From contig NZ_QNVT01000007.1 of assembly GCF_003385515.1 (NCBI RefSeq), positions 62,001 to 126,000 of the forward strand: 64,000 nucleotides of DNA, written 5' to 3'. Below the pieces are notes generated by a model, which saw nothing but the letters and a program-made list of their open reading frames with translations, was not told the DNA's origin and made no database searches. Made by a program: the position numbers and the translations under genes. Positions 16,166-25,741 of the stretch are shown here, in pieces. Positions within the stretch are counted from its first letter, which is position 1. Each line of letters opens with the position of its first letter. Origin of the DNA: Chryseobacterium pennae. Its GTDB lineage: Bacteria; Bacteroidota; Bacteroidia; Flavobacteriales; Weeksellaceae.

Positions 16166-17800
16166 TTATTTGTTGATCTCTGCATTAAGTTTTACAGCAT
16201 CCTGATAAGTAGGATCTAACTGTAGTGACTTCGCTACATAGTCTTTAGCTTTTGCCATATCAGATTCTTTGCTCATATAAGCTACTGCAAAGTAAGCATA
16301 AGCAAGAGTCTGTTTATTTGCTTCCTGATCAGCTGGTTTTACAGTACTGATGAATTTTTCATAAGCAATCTTTGCAGCGTCGTTGTTTCCTGCCTGTTGG
16401 TAAGAATACCCCTGGCTGTAGTAAGCCGGTGCCCAATCAGGAAGAAGCGCTGACATTTTCTGCCATGTAAGGATCGCTCCGTTCCAGTTTTTAGCATCCT
16501 GGTAAGCTGTTGCTAATTTAAATAGTGCATCAGAATCCTGGCTGTTAGCAGCCACTTGCTTCTTCAATGCTTCGATTGCAGGGTTTGTAGGTCCTTTATC
16601 AACGTCAGCCTGAGAAGCACCACCACCTCCAGCGATGTTTGCCAATTCTAAATCCCACTTCATTGTTTCATCTTTTGCAGCTTTAGCAATAGCAATTTTT
16701 TGTTGAGATTCTGTTGTTAAAGCAGATTTTTTAGCAGCATCTTTCTCATCTTTTGCTAATCCAGCAGCGATAAGTCCTTGTAGACCTTGGTCAGCTGGTA
16801 ATATTCTTGTTTTCTCTGCCTGAGATACAAAAGTATCCATGTTTTGCTTAGCCCCTGCATAGTTTTTATCAGCGTAGTCCTGATAAGCTCTTAGTTTGAA
16901 CTTGATAGGGTCTTCAATTTTATCAAAGATCTTGTCTAAAACTGTTTTAGAGTTTGCGTAATCTTCGTTCGTGAAGTATAATTTAGAAATTTCTAATTGA
17001 GTATATGGATCTTCATCAGCATATTTTGTATAATTGATAAGATCTTGTGTAGCCTTTGCATTTTGCTGGTATCTGATATCATATCCAGCCATAGCCTTAT
17101 ATGCAGGAGCATAGGTAGCGTCTACTCCAATTGCTTTATCAATATTTTGTTTTGCTTGTTGCCATTGTTGAGCAGCCATCCATAAAGTAGCCATTCTTGT
17201 GTAAACGGAAGCTTTGTTTTTAGCTAAAGGTAATGCTTTGTCATAGGCAGACATTGCTTCACCTGGTGATCTTTTCAATCTGTAAGCATCTCCTAAAGTA
17301 TAATAATAATGTGCAGGAACTCCTTTCTTTTCAGCTTTTTCAATTGCTTTAGTAAGGAATTGAATCGCAAGATCCGGAGAACTGTTCTTTTCAAATAAAG
17401 TTAAAGCTTCTGCTGCTCTGAATAATACATCAGCATCTTTTTCTTTAGAATCAGTTACTACTTTCTGAATTTCAGCAATAGCACTTTTGTCTCCTTTTCC
17501 TAATTTTACGGTAGCTAAACCGATTTTATTAAGAAAGCTTTTACCATCAGCAGCCAGCCCTTTGTTAAAGTTTTCAGTAGCCTTTGCATAATCAGGTTCT
17601 CCTTGCTTTAAGAAAGTATTCCCTAAATAGAAGTAGTTTTCAGCGGTAGGCTCTTTAGCGATCATATCAGTGAAGTTTGTTTTTGCCTGAGCAAATTTAT
17701 CACTGTCTATACTGTTAATACCATCCTGCAACGTCTGTGCAGTGGCAAAACCGGTAAAAAATACCACGGCTGCTCCAAAAGCAATCTTCTTTACATTCAT
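16166..17800 (-). CDS. Exported tetratricopeptide-repeat protein
   Basis: With the start at 17800 the protein is 544 residues and begins with a clear signal peptide (MNVKKIAFGAAVVFFTGF, cut after ATA). Upstream in-frame ATGs at 17818 and 17836 would bury it, so they are less likely. Successive TPR units follow, for example AENYFYLGNTFLKQGEPDYA and DALFKLATAYQDAKNWNGAI, then a last set near WAPAYYSQGYSYQQAGNNDA. It would act as a periplasmic scaffold. It is the last gene of the block that starts with exbB, 111 bp after the phosphate-binding-like gene. Confidence 0.88.
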   Translation of the reverse strand: MNVKKIAFGAAVVFFTGFATAQTLQDGINSIDSDKFAQAKTNFTDMIAKEPTAENYFYLGNTFLKQGEPDYAKATENFNKGLAADGKSFLNKIGLATVKLGKGDKSAIAEIQKVVTDSKEKDADVLFRAAEALTLFEKNSSPDLAIQFLTKAIEKAEKKGVPAHYYYTLGDAYRLKRSPGEAMSAYDKALPLAKNKASVYTRMATLWMAAQQWQQAKQNIDKAIGVDATYAPAYKAMAGYDIRYQQNAKATQDLINYTKYADEDPYTQLEISKLYFTNEDYANSKTVLDKIFDKIEDPIKFKLRAYQDYADKNYAGAKQNMDTFVSQAEKTRILPADQGLQGLIAAGLAKDEKDAAKKSALTTESQQKIAIAKAAKDETMKWDLELANIAGGGGASQADVDKGPTNPAIEALKKQVAANSQDSDALFKLATAYQDAKNWNGAILTWQKMSALLPDWAPAYYSQGYSYQQAGNNDAAKIAYEKFISTVKPADQEANKQTLAYAYFAVAYMSKESDMAKAKDYVAKSLQLDPTYQDAVKLNAEINK

Positions 17801-17910
17801 AATCATTATATCTTTCATTTTATATTTTCTAATCAATTGAGTTATATTCTACACAATTTTCAGACCAAAATATATTATTTATTATGGTTAAATTGTGAAT
17901 TTAATAATTT

Positions 17911-18789
17911 TTAACGCATCTGTACCTCTCTTTTGTACAGATTATAAGGTTGTAAGCCCTCTTTCTGAACAATTTTCTGTCCCAAATGAGTACATGAGAA
18001 TCTTATAAATCCACTTGCAATATTGAATCCGCCTTCGTTAGCCAGAAAATAAAGAACTCTGGTAAATGGATAATCCATAGAACGAAGCCCTTCAGAATCG
18101 GCATTGTAAGTTTTTCCATTATTAACTACCGGAAGAACTTTCACCATATCTCTCAAATTCTCAGAAGTTTTATCATAAGGTCGGCTGAAAGTATTAAGTC
18201 CTATAACGCCTATTTTATCCGGATATTTTCCTAACTCCTCAATGACCTTCTGGTTTCCAGGAATAATGGAAAATTTAAGGTCTTTCGGCTGTTTTTTTAA
18301 TTTTTCAGCTACAAAATTCAGATTACTAGAGTTCGTGCCATCAAAAATAAAATCCTTCTTATCTGAAAGCAGTCCGCTATTAATTTCATCCATTGAAATA
18401 CTTTCTCTAGGAGAATCTTTTGGAACTACAAAAACCACGGCATCTGCTGCAAATCTTGCAGGAGTAAATTTTAATTCGGTTCTTTCTTCGTAAGTTTTTA
18501 TCTCTTCTGCATTAAGATTTCGGGACATTACAATAATCTTTGCCTTATTATTCAATAAGTCCAGAAAACCTAAATCTTCTTTTTTTGTTTCTACTTTAAT
18601 ATGCGTTTCAGGATAACTGATCATATACCCATCAGCTAATGCTTCTGTGACACTTTGAAAAGAACCGTCCGTAAAAATTGTTAGATTGCCTTTATTATAG
18701 GAAGGAGCATTATCATCCTTTTTTTTGCAGCCTGCTACCATTACAGTAAGGGCAACAACAGCTGCAGCTTTAAAAAAGCTATTCTTCAT
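17911..18789 (-). CDS. PstS-like substrate-binding lipoprotein
   Basis: The start at 18789 gives 292 residues with a lipobox MVAGC directly after the hydrophobic signal; longer upstream starts would displace it. The fold is that of a periplasmic phosphate-binding protein of the PstS-like group: LTIFTDGSFQSVTEALADGY, DLLNNKAKIIVMSRNLNAEE, DAVVFVVPKDSPRESISMDEI, and a C-terminal MDYPFTRVLYFLANEGG. There are no pstCAB genes nearby. It is encoded between tonB and a TPR gene, so it may belong to the Ton energising system or sense a ligand rather than feed an ABC importer. Its 5' end overlaps the preceding small membrane-protein gene by 11 bp. Confidence 0.8.
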   Translation of the reverse strand: MKNSFFKAAAVVALTVMVAGCKKKDDNAPSYNKGNLTIFTDGSFQSVTEALADGYMISYPETHIKVETKKEDLGFLDLLNNKAKIIVMSRNLNAEEIKTYEERTELKFTPARFAADAVVFVVPKDSPRESISMDEINSGLLSDKKDFIFDGTNSSNLNFVAEKLKKQPKDLKFSIIPGNQKVIEELGKYPDKIGVIGLNTFSRPYDKTSENLRDMVKVLPVVNNGKTYNADSEGLRSMDYPFTRVLYFLANEGGFNIASGFIRFSCTHLGQKIVQKEGLQPYNLYKREVQMR

Positions 18790-18976
18790 CTTTGGATTTT
18801 TTGATTTGTGAAATGGCTCTATAGATTCTGAATACACCATAAAGCGCAAACACCCCGCCTAAAGCATAGGCAATAATAGGGTCTAAAATAGTAAAAAAGA
18901 ATCTGTAGATCATTACTACAATTCCTAAGACAATATAAAACAATCCCGCAATAAGGGATAACCACTTGAACATCAT
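18779..18976 (-). CDS. Small two-helix membrane protein in the tonB region
   Basis: 65 residues with two hydrophobic helices (LSLIAGLFYIVLGIVVMIYRF and IIAYALGGVFALYGVFRIYRAI) and a charged tail. The start at 18976 (MMFKWL) is chosen because a start at 19012 would read through the tonB terminator hairpin. It overlaps the start of the PstS-like gene by 11 bp, which indicates translational coupling. Function is unknown. Confidence 0.7.
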   Translation of the reverse strand: MMFKWLSLIAGLFYIVLGIVVMIYRFFFTILDPIIAYALGGVFALYGVFRIYRAISQIKKSKDEE

Positions 18977-18998
18977 GTAACAAAAATACGAAAAAAAT

Positions 18999-19026
18999 AA
19001 AAAGAGAAGCATAAGCCTCTCTTTTT
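18999..19026 (-). terminator. Terminator after tonB
   Basis: AAAAAGAGAAGC (18999-19010) pairs with GCCTCTCTTTTT (19015-19026), one mismatch, loop ATAA, with a T-run on the minus strand. It may let part of the transcription pass into the downstream small membrane-protein, PstS-like and TPR genes. Confidence 0.75.
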
Positions 19027-19053
19027 ATTTATATTCTGAATGAATAAATTTAA

Positions 19054-19896
19054 TTATTCAAAGTTCATAGTAAATGGTACGCTATAGTAAGATCTAACGC
19101 TCTCCCCGTTTCTCTTCGCAGGAGTCCATTTTTTAAGTTTCTTAACTACACGAATTGCTTCATTGTTGAAGTCGCCATTTGGAGATTTCTCTTCAATAGT
19201 AACTGCAGAAACAGTTCCGTCTCTTTCTACAACGAACTTAAGCTTAGCTTTAAGTGTACCTTCACCTCCTTCCATTAATGAAGTATCGAAATTTTCACCT
19301 AAGTATTTTCTTAATGCTCCCATACCTCCAGGATATTCTGCAGACTGGTCTACATCTTTGTAGATTTCGTTAGGGTTATTCGCTTTCACTTCTACAGTTG
19401 CAGTTTTTGTTCCTGTAGATGGTGGTGGCGGTGGTGGTGTATAAGCCGGAGCTTTTACTCCCTCCTGATTATTCAAACCAGTTGTAGTTTCCAACTGCTT
19501 AGAAATTGGTGGAGGTGGAGTTTCAATTTTCGGAGCTTTTACAGGCTCTGGAACCACGTTCTGGATCACCTCAATTTTTGGCTCCTCTTTTGGAGGTGGA
19601 GGTGGTGGAGGTGGTTCTTCTTCTTTAGGCTGCTCAATAATCGGGTCATCTTCAACAATGTTTACAAGATCTGCCTTCACTTCTGTTTTAGGCGGAGCTG
19701 TAAGGTTCTTAATTGTAAGATAGATGAACGGAGATAAAGCTACCAAAAGAAATATAGATGTTCCAACAATAAAAGATTTTGTCAGAAGTCTAGGATACTG
19801 ATGTCTAAGATCATAGGCACCATATTCCTTGTTTCTATTTTCAAATACGATTTCGTCTAAAGTAAGATTCTGACCGTATACATTTTCATCTGCCAT
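19054..19896 (-). CDS. tonB: Energy transducer TonB
   Basis: 280 residues: an N-terminal cytoplasmic segment (DEIVFENRNKEYGAYDLR, conserved in Bacteroidota TonB), one membrane helix at about residues 40-62, a Pro/Glu/Lys-rich periplasmic spacer with PPPPPPP runs, and a C-terminal TonB domain (residues about 190-280). That domain contains GGMGALRKYLGENF, VVERDGTVSAVTIEEKSPNG and VVKKLKKWTPAKRNG. It passes proton-motive energy from ExbB-ExbD to outer-membrane TonB-dependent receptors. It lies 27 bp after exbD. Confidence 0.95.
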   Translation of the reverse strand: MADENVYGQNLTLDEIVFENRNKEYGAYDLRHQYPRLLTKSFIVGTSIFLLVALSPFIYLTIKNLTAPPKTEVKADLVNIVEDDPIIEQPKEEEPPPPPPPPKEEPKIEVIQNVVPEPVKAPKIETPPPPISKQLETTTGLNNQEGVKAPAYTPPPPPPSTGTKTATVEVKANNPNEIYKDVDQSAEYPGGMGALRKYLGENFDTSLMEGGEGTLKAKLKFVVERDGTVSAVTIEEKSPNGDFNNEAIRVVKKLKKWTPAKRNGESVRSYYSVPFTMNFE

Positions 19897-19923
19897 AGAT
19901 AATATAACAATTTTATGGTTAAA

Positions 19924-20490
19924 TTACTTTGTAGCAGCCGGTGCAGCTGCACCACCTACTTTTTTCTCATAAATAGCTTTCTCCCAAGGTTTGATATCAG
20001 TAACACCGTACTGTTCACTTTTGGTAATTGCCATTTCGTCTAGAATATCAACAAAGTTTTTATATACAGCATCGTCAGTTGGCTTAATGATCACCGTAAA
20101 TTTGGCTGGATCTACCGCTCTAGATTTTGCTTGCTCAATTACTTTTCTAATTCCTTCTCTGTCAAAACTAGTTTCCATAAGGGTTTGGTCATTCAAGGAT
20201 GTTGCATCCTGTTGGTGCCAAAACACTTTATTATCTTTTCCTAGTAATAAAGAGATAGAGTTAGCAAGTTTAATTTCTGTTGGTTCCGGTTTAGGATCTG
20301 TAGGCTTTGGTTTAGCCGGAAGACCTAAGTCCATTACATTCGGTTTACTAAAAGTTGACGTAAACATAAAGAACATCAATAGTAAGAAATTAAGGTCAAC
20401 CATCGGAGTCATATCGACTCTGGGGTTGTTTTTCTTGGATCGAACCTTGCCACCCTTGGCACTCTTATCCTGTACTTGTACTTCTGCCAT
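19924..20490 (-). CDS. exbD: Biopolymer transport protein ExbD (second copy)
   Basis: 188 residues. The N-terminal membrane helix carries the functional aspartate in the motif VDMTPMVDLNFLLLMFFMFT, and the periplasmic domain ends in KFTVIIKPTDDAVYKNFVDI. The tail is Ala-rich. It forms the ExbB-ExbD proton channel. It is very similar to the isolated exbD at 39.5 kb, while the neighbouring ExbD at 20.5 kb is a more distant paralogue. It lies 10 bp after that gene. Confidence 0.94.
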   Translation of the reverse strand: MAEVQVQDKSAKGGKVRSKKNNPRVDMTPMVDLNFLLLMFFMFTSTFSKPNVMDLGLPAKPKPTDPKPEPTEIKLANSISLLLGKDNKVFWHQQDATSLNDQTLMETSFDREGIRKVIEQAKSRAVDPAKFTVIIKPTDDAVYKNFVDILDEMAITKSEQYGVTDIKPWEKAIYEKKVGGAAAPAATK

Positions 20491-20500
20491 TTCTTATTAA

Positions 20501-21109
20501 TTATTCATTAGGTTTACCTTCTTGTGATGTAATCAACCAAAATTTAAGAAAATCGATATCTCTTAAACCCTCAAATAGGCTTTTAACTTTAGGGTATTTT
20601 GTTGTAACGTCACCTTTGATGGCTAACTTGTAGTCAGGATTAACGCTTAAACTTTCTTTTACCCAGTCAATTAATTGCTTATTTGTACTATCCATAGGAA
20701 TCCCTGAAGGACTCTTGTAATTTTTCTGCTCATCTTCAGGCAAATCCAAATACCCTTTTAATTGGTTCATTGGAACTCCAATAGCCTGAACTTTCTGGAA
20801 AGCTGCTTTTTGATTATTATCAAAAGTAACGCCATACTTTTGACCCATTTTATCTAAAAGTGCAAGTCTTTCTGATGCATTTTCTACTGGCTGGAAATAA
20901 AATTTCCCGTCCGGTGTAGCATTAATAGTCATTAAACTACCATCAGGAAGTAATTTTTCCGAAATTGAAGATGGCGGTTTGATCTGCTCCACATCAGGTT
21001 TTTTAAACTGCGTGGTCATAATAAAGAACGTAAGTAATAGGAACGTAACGTCGCACATCGCGGTCATGTCCGTAACTACTCCATGTCTTTTTGGTTTAAT
21101 TCTCGCCAT
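20501..21109 (-). CDS. exbD: Biopolymer transport protein ExbD (first copy, divergent)
   Basis: 202 residues with the ExbD helix TDMTAMCDVTFLLLTFFIMTTQF, where the key aspartate is kept (CDVT) and a Cys precedes it. The periplasmic part has KLAIKGDVTTKYPKVKSLFEGL in place of the usual PTDxxxxY stretch. Tandem unequal ExbD copies after one ExbB are normal in Bacteroidota; each may occupy a different position in the complex. It lies 55 bp after exbB. Confidence 0.93.
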   Translation of the reverse strand: MARIKPKRHGVVTDMTAMCDVTFLLLTFFIMTTQFKKPDVEQIKPPSSISEKLLPDGSLMTINATPDGKFYFQPVENASERLALLDKMGQKYGVTFDNNQKAAFQKVQAIGVPMNQLKGYLDLPEDEQKNYKSPSGIPMDSTNKQLIDWVKESLSVNPDYKLAIKGDVTTKYPKVKSLFEGLRDIDFLKFWLITSQEGKPNE

Positions 21110-21164
21110 TATTTTTATAAATTATTTTTTAAACTTCTTTTATTGTGCAAAACACAGTTCCATC

Positions 21165-22028
21165 TTAGTGGAATTCAGCAAAAGACTGTTGGATGCTCAT
21201 TGCGATCTCGTCGATCTTATAAGTTAACCCGTCAATTTTAGAAGTAAAGAAGTTATAAAGAATAATTGCTACTGCAGAAGTACCAATACCTAATGCCGTG
21301 TTGATCAAGGCTTCAGAAATACCGATTGATAAAGCTGCTGCATCAGGAGTACCTCCACTAGCACCTAAAGCGAAGAATGCTCTAATCATCCCGATTACCG
21401 TTCCTAGTAGTGCTACTAACGTTGCAACAGTACCTAATGTAGAAAGGATCATCATGTTTTTCTCAAGCATTGGCATCTCAAGAGTTGTAGCTTCTTCGAT
21501 AGCTTTGTTAAGCGCTACCATTTTCTGCTCTTTATTTAAAGTAGTATCGTGAGCAAGTGCTTTGTAAGTAGTAAGACCTTCTTTTACAACGTTCCCTACA
21601 GAACCTTGTTGTCTGTCGCACTCTTCTAAAGCTTCGTCAATTTTGTTTCCGTTTAGTAAGCTTCTTACTTTTACTACAAAGTTGTCTACATTACCTGAAC
21701 CTGAAGCTTTGCTTAATACAAAGTATCTTTCAAATGAGAAAACAATTACAGTAATCATGAATGTTACAAGTAATGGTACAATAACACCTCCCATGTAGAT
21801 CATCCCTAAGAATCCTTCTGGATGCATCTCTTTACCTTCTACATCAGAAAAAGCAACTGATGCACCTGCTAATCTTGGATCAGCTTTAAAATTACTTGGA
21901 CTACCTAAAACGAATAACCAAATACAAATCCCTATAACTAATAGAATAGGAATAATAACAGCTGGATTTAAACCTCCCGCTTTTCTAGCAACTACTTGCT
22001 CATCATTTTTTGAAACATTCATTTCCAT
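21165..22028 (-). CDS. exbB: MotA/TolQ/ExbB proton channel family protein
   Basis: 287 residues with one N-terminal helix (PAVIIPILLVIGICIWLFVLG), a second near GMIYMGGVIVPLLVTFMITVIVF and two C-terminal helices in the proton-channel domain. That domain contains LEKNMMILSTLGTVATLVALLGTVIGMIRAF and the conserved TALGIGTSAVAIILYN region. It is the first gene of the Exb/Ton block. A TAATTTTG element lies about 50 bp upstream. Confidence 0.95.
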   Translation of the reverse strand: MEMNVSKNDEQVVARKAGGLNPAVIIPILLVIGICIWLFVLGSPSNFKADPRLAGASVAFSDVEGKEMHPEGFLGMIYMGGVIVPLLVTFMITVIVFSFERYFVLSKASGSGNVDNFVVKVRSLLNGNKIDEALEECDRQQGSVGNVVKEGLTTYKALAHDTTLNKEQKMVALNKAIEEATTLEMPMLEKNMMILSTLGTVATLVALLGTVIGMIRAFFALGASGGTPDAAALSIGISEALINTALGIGTSAVAIILYNFFTSKIDGLTYKIDEIAMSIQQSFAEFH

Positions 22029-22078
22029 ATTTAACTAAATTATATTGTTTTAAAATTTTACAGGGTGTAAATTAAAGG

Positions 22079-22086
22079 CAAAATTA
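22079..22086 (-). promoter_or_regulatory. Promoter -7 element of the exbB operon
   Basis: TAATTTTG on the minus strand about 50 bp upstream of exbB fits TAnnTTTG. No convincing TTTG partner at 17-23 nt. Confidence 0.4.
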
Positions 22087-22268
22087 ATTAAAATGCAAGA
22101 GTCTTAATTAAACATTTTGATATTTTTTAATAAAGAAAATTTAATACGATTTTGATATTATAATTATTCGCAAATATTTTATTTATTTTCCTCAAATTTA
22201 ACATTTGAGTTAAAAAATCTAAAAAATAAGGACTCCATTTTTTTTAATTTCCCAATGTTAATTTTTTT

Positions 22269-25082
22269 TTAAATTACGATATTCACAATACGGTGAGGGA
22301 CTACAATGATTTTTTTAGGGGTTTTGCCTTCCAAAATCTGTTGCATTTTCTCATTTGAAATCACCAAATCTTCCACTTCCTTTGCAGATAATTGAGCTGA
22401 AAGAGAAATTTTGAACTTCATTTTACCGTTTACGCTTACCGGATACTCAATTTCATCCTCAACCAGATAATCTTCATTCAATACCGGGAATTGTTCAAAT
22501 TCTATTGATGTACCGTTTCCTAGTAAATTCCACAATTCTTCACAAATGTGAGGTGCATACGGAGAGATGATAACGGATAACGGTTCTAAAATATTGCGCT
22601 TGTTACATTTAATTTTCTGCAACTCGTTTACAGCGATCATAAATGAAGATACCGAAGTATTGAAAGAGAAGTTTTCAATATCATAAACTACCTTTTTAAT
22701 TAAGGTATGTAGAACTTTATATTCTGCTTTCGTAGGCTCTTCATCAGAAACTTCAAATACATCCCCGTTGAAATAAAGATTCCAGAATTTTTTAAGGAAA
22801 CCGTATACTCCACTTAGACCTTGTGTATTCCAGGGTTTGGATTGCTCTAATGGACCTAAGAACATTTCATACAATCTTAAACCGTCTGCTCCGTACTCTT
22901 CACAGATGTCATCAGGATTTACCACATTATATTTAGACTTGGACATTTTTTCTACTTCACGGCCTGTGATGTATTTTCCGTCTTCCAAAATAAACTCTGC
23001 ATCGGCATAGTCTGGCCTCCATGCTTTGAATGCTTCAGTATCCAATTCATCAGATGTTCCTTTTAATAAGGATACATCTACGTGGATCTGCTGGGTCTGG
23101 TATTCGTTGGCTAAATTTTTAGATACGTATTGATTAGTACCATCAATTCTGTACACAAATGCACTCATTCCCAAAATCATCCCCTGATTGATTAATTTCT
23201 GGAAAGGCTCATCACTGTTAATGTACCCTCTGTCTTTTAAGAACATGTTCCAGAAACGGGAATACAATAAGTGACCGGTTGCATGCTCACTACCTCCTAT
23301 ATATAAATCTACCTGTCCCCAATAATCTGAAAAATTCTTAGCACAGAATTCACCATCGTTCTGAGGATCCATATATCTAAGGAAATACCATGAGCTTCCA
23401 GCCCACCCTGGCATTGTAGATAATTCTAACGGGAATATTGTTTTGTCATCAATTAAATCTGTAGCAACTAATTTCTGGTTCTCTTCATCCCACGCAAATG
23501 TTTTAGCATTTCCTAGTGGTGGATCTCCATCTTCGGTTGGCAAATATTTTTCAACTTCAGGAAGTTCCAATGGTAAAGCAGAAACTGGTAAGGTATATGG
23601 CATTCCTTCTTTATAATATATAGGAACCGGTTCTCCCCAATAACGTTGTCTTGAGAAAATCGCATCACGCTGTCTGTAGTTTGTAGTTCCGTGACCGATA
23701 CCTTTCGTCTCAATTTCTGCAATTATTTTTGACTTGGCATCATTATAATTTAATCCATTTAAGAAATCTGAGTTTACACAAACAGAGTCTTTAGAATCAA
23801 AAGAGTTTTCCTGAACGTCTTCTTCAGTTTCAACTACTTTTTTAATTTCTAAATTAAATTTCTTTGCAAACCTGTGGTCACGCTCATCATGTGCAGGAAC
23901 AGCCATCACGGATCCTGTTCCATAACCCATCAATACATAATCTGAAATATAGATTGGCATTTTTTCTCCACTGAATGGATTGACAGCATAACTTCCTGTG
24001 AAAGCTCCGCTCACGTTTTTCACGTCAGACATTCTGTCTCTTTCCGTCTTTTTGGAAGTTTCTTCTATATAAGTATCTACTTCCACTTTCTGAGCATCGG
24101 TAGTAATGGTATCTACTAAAGGGTTTTCCGGAGCCAATACCATAAAGGTTGCTCCAAAGATGGTATCAGGTCTTGTGGTAAAAACCTCAACAATTTCGTC
24201 ATGTCCTTCTACATTAAACTTAACCTGTGCTCCCTGAGATTTCCCGATCCAGTATTCCTGAGAATCTTTCAACGGCTGTGGCCAGTCTAAAGTAGAGAGA
24301 CCCTGCAATAATCTTTCAGAGTATGCAGAAATTCTCATACTCCACTGCATCATCTTCTTTTGGAATACAGGAAATCCTCCTCTCTCAGATTTCCCGTCTT
24401 TTACCTCATCATTGGCTAAAACTGTACCCAATGCAGGACACCAGTTTACCGTAGTCTCTGCTCTGTAAGCAAGACGATAATTTAGTAAGATATCTTCTCT
24501 ATCAATAGCTGAAGCGTTTGCCCATTCTTCTGCAGTGAAATTCAATTCATCGTTCTGATTGGCACTTAATCCTTCTGTTCCCTTTTCTTCAAAATGTTTG
24601 ATCAGGGTATCAATAGCTTCGGCCTTATCAGTATTTTTATTATACCAGGAGTGGTACAATTGGATAAAAATCCATTGTGTCCATTTATAATAAGATGCAT
24701 CGGAAGTTCTTACTTCTCTGCTCCAATCGAATGAAAATCCGATTTTTCTTAACTGCTCTTCGTATCTGTTGATGTTTTGCTCTGTTGTGATTGCCGGATG
24801 CTGACCTGTCTGGATCGCATACTGCTCAGCAGGAAGCCCGAAGCTGTCATATCCTACCGGGTGGAGAACGTTAAACCCCTGATGTCTTTTGTATCTCGCA
24901 TAGATATCTGACGCAATGTATCCCAGTGGATGCCCTACGTGAAGTCCTGCTCCGGATGGGTACGGAAACATATCGAGTACATAAAATTTAGGTTTATCGG
25001 TATTGTTGGAGGTTTTATAGGTTTGATTTTCCTCCCAATATTTCTGCCACTTTTTTTCTATCTGCTGATGATCGTAAAACAC
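22269..25082 (-). CDS. leuS: Leucyl-tRNA synthetase
   Basis: 937 residues, a class I synthetase. The HIGH-type motif is HVGH (residues 48-51) in YPSGAGLHVGHPLGY. The CP1 editing domain has TRPDTIFGATFMVLAPEN. KMSKSKYN is present before NPDDICEEYGADGLRLY. The anticodon-binding and C-terminal domains are complete (ending KKIIVVPHRIVNIVI). It charges tRNA-Leu and clears mischarged isoleucine or norvaline. Monocistronic. Confidence 0.97.
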   Translation of the reverse strand: MFYDHQQIEKKWQKYWEENQTYKTSNNTDKPKFYVLDMFPYPSGAGLHVGHPLGYIASDIYARYKRHQGFNVLHPVGYDSFGLPAEQYAIQTGQHPAITTEQNINRYEEQLRKIGFSFDWSREVRTSDASYYKWTQWIFIQLYHSWYNKNTDKAEAIDTLIKHFEEKGTEGLSANQNDELNFTAEEWANASAIDREDILLNYRLAYRAETTVNWCPALGTVLANDEVKDGKSERGGFPVFQKKMMQWSMRISAYSERLLQGLSTLDWPQPLKDSQEYWIGKSQGAQVKFNVEGHDEIVEVFTTRPDTIFGATFMVLAPENPLVDTITTDAQKVEVDTYIEETSKKTERDRMSDVKNVSGAFTGSYAVNPFSGEKMPIYISDYVLMGYGTGSVMAVPAHDERDHRFAKKFNLEIKKVVETEEDVQENSFDSKDSVCVNSDFLNGLNYNDAKSKIIAEIETKGIGHGTTNYRQRDAIFSRQRYWGEPVPIYYKEGMPYTLPVSALPLELPEVEKYLPTEDGDPPLGNAKTFAWDEENQKLVATDLIDDKTIFPLELSTMPGWAGSSWYFLRYMDPQNDGEFCAKNFSDYWGQVDLYIGGSEHATGHLLYSRFWNMFLKDRGYINSDEPFQKLINQGMILGMSAFVYRIDGTNQYVSKNLANEYQTQQIHVDVSLLKGTSDELDTEAFKAWRPDYADAEFILEDGKYITGREVEKMSKSKYNVVNPDDICEEYGADGLRLYEMFLGPLEQSKPWNTQGLSGVYGFLKKFWNLYFNGDVFEVSDEEPTKAEYKVLHTLIKKVVYDIENFSFNTSVSSFMIAVNELQKIKCNKRNILEPLSVIISPYAPHICEELWNLLGNGTSIEFEQFPVLNEDYLVEDEIEYPVSVNGKMKFKISLSAQLSAKEVEDLVISNEKMQQILEGKTPKKIIVVPHRIVNIVI

Positions 25083-25145
25083 TTTATATAGATGTTATAT
25101 GTTAGACTTTAAATAATTGGATTGTTTTCTTTTAAACAAGATTCA

Positions 25146-25153
25146 CAAAAATA
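25146..25153 (-). promoter_or_regulatory. Promoter -7 element of leuS
   Basis: TATTTTTG on the minus strand about 63 bp before the ATG; TTTC 18 nt further upstream is a partial upstream box. Confidence 0.4.
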
Positions 25154-25212
25154 ATGATTTTAAAGGAAATAGAAATTTAAATTATGATGAATTGTAATTC
25201 TCGGTTCAACAA

Positions 25213-25240
25213 AAAGGTCCCATCCGAAGATGAGACCTTT
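25213..25240 (-). terminator. Terminator of the lipocalin-like lipoprotein gene
   Basis: AAAGGTCCCATC / GATGAGACCTTT with a CGAA loop (TTCG on the transcribed minus strand, a stable tetraloop), one mismatch, followed by a T-run. It lies 21 bp past the stop. Confidence 0.85.
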
Positions 25241-25261
25241 ATTATATCTTGAAATACACTA

Positions 25262-25741
25262 TTAAGGCTTAGCGCTTACCCTTTTAAAAGTAATAGTTCT
25301 TGTTTTATAAATTGTAGGATCTTCGGTTTCTTCTCTTACTGATAAATTGAGCGTAGTGGCATCCAATGTTACCACTTTTGTATTTACCGGTGCTACCACT
25401 CCCTGGTATTTCATCTGAAGGGCTTTGCTGCTCTTATCATATGAATAGGTAAAGTTTTTATCAGGCAAAATGTTACAAGCGGTTCCTGTAGTAGGATCCT
25501 GCACATCTATTCTTTTCCCGCTTGTCTCAGTACTGAACCACCATCTGGACATTTTCTGACATTCGGTATAAGTAATCACATCTGAAATCGGTTGCTCACC
25601 TACCTCAACGGTAGTAACCACCTCTTTTATCGGTTGCCAGAATCCAATAATCGGTTCTTCTATAACAATTTCGTTGCTATTATTACATCCGGTAGTTACC
25701 AATAATGATAAACCTAAAAATAGTAGTGCTAATTTCTTCAT
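25262..25741 (-). CDS. Lipocalin-like lipoprotein
   Basis: 159 residues with lipobox TTGC (C19). The mature part begins after a short linker with IIGFWQPIKEVV, the start of a small beta-barrel typical of lipocalin-like Bacteroidota lipoproteins. It continues through KNFTYSYDKSSKALQMKYQG and a final TRTITFKRV strand. It is probably attached to the outer membrane. The ligand is unknown. Confidence 0.7.
   Translation of the reverse strand: MKKLALLFLGLSLLVTTGCNNSNEIVIEEPIIGFWQPIKEVVTTVEVGEQPISDVITYTECQKMSRWWFSTETSGKRIDVQDPTTGTACNILPDKNFTYSYDKSSKALQMKYQGVVAPVNTKVVTLDATTLNLSVREETEDPTIYKTRTITFKRVSAKP

Noticed and set aside
17911..18789. Phosphate ABC importer component
   Set aside because: No pstC, pstA, pstB or phoU is near; the gene is in the Exb/Ton block, so I kept only 'PstS-like binding lipoprotein'.
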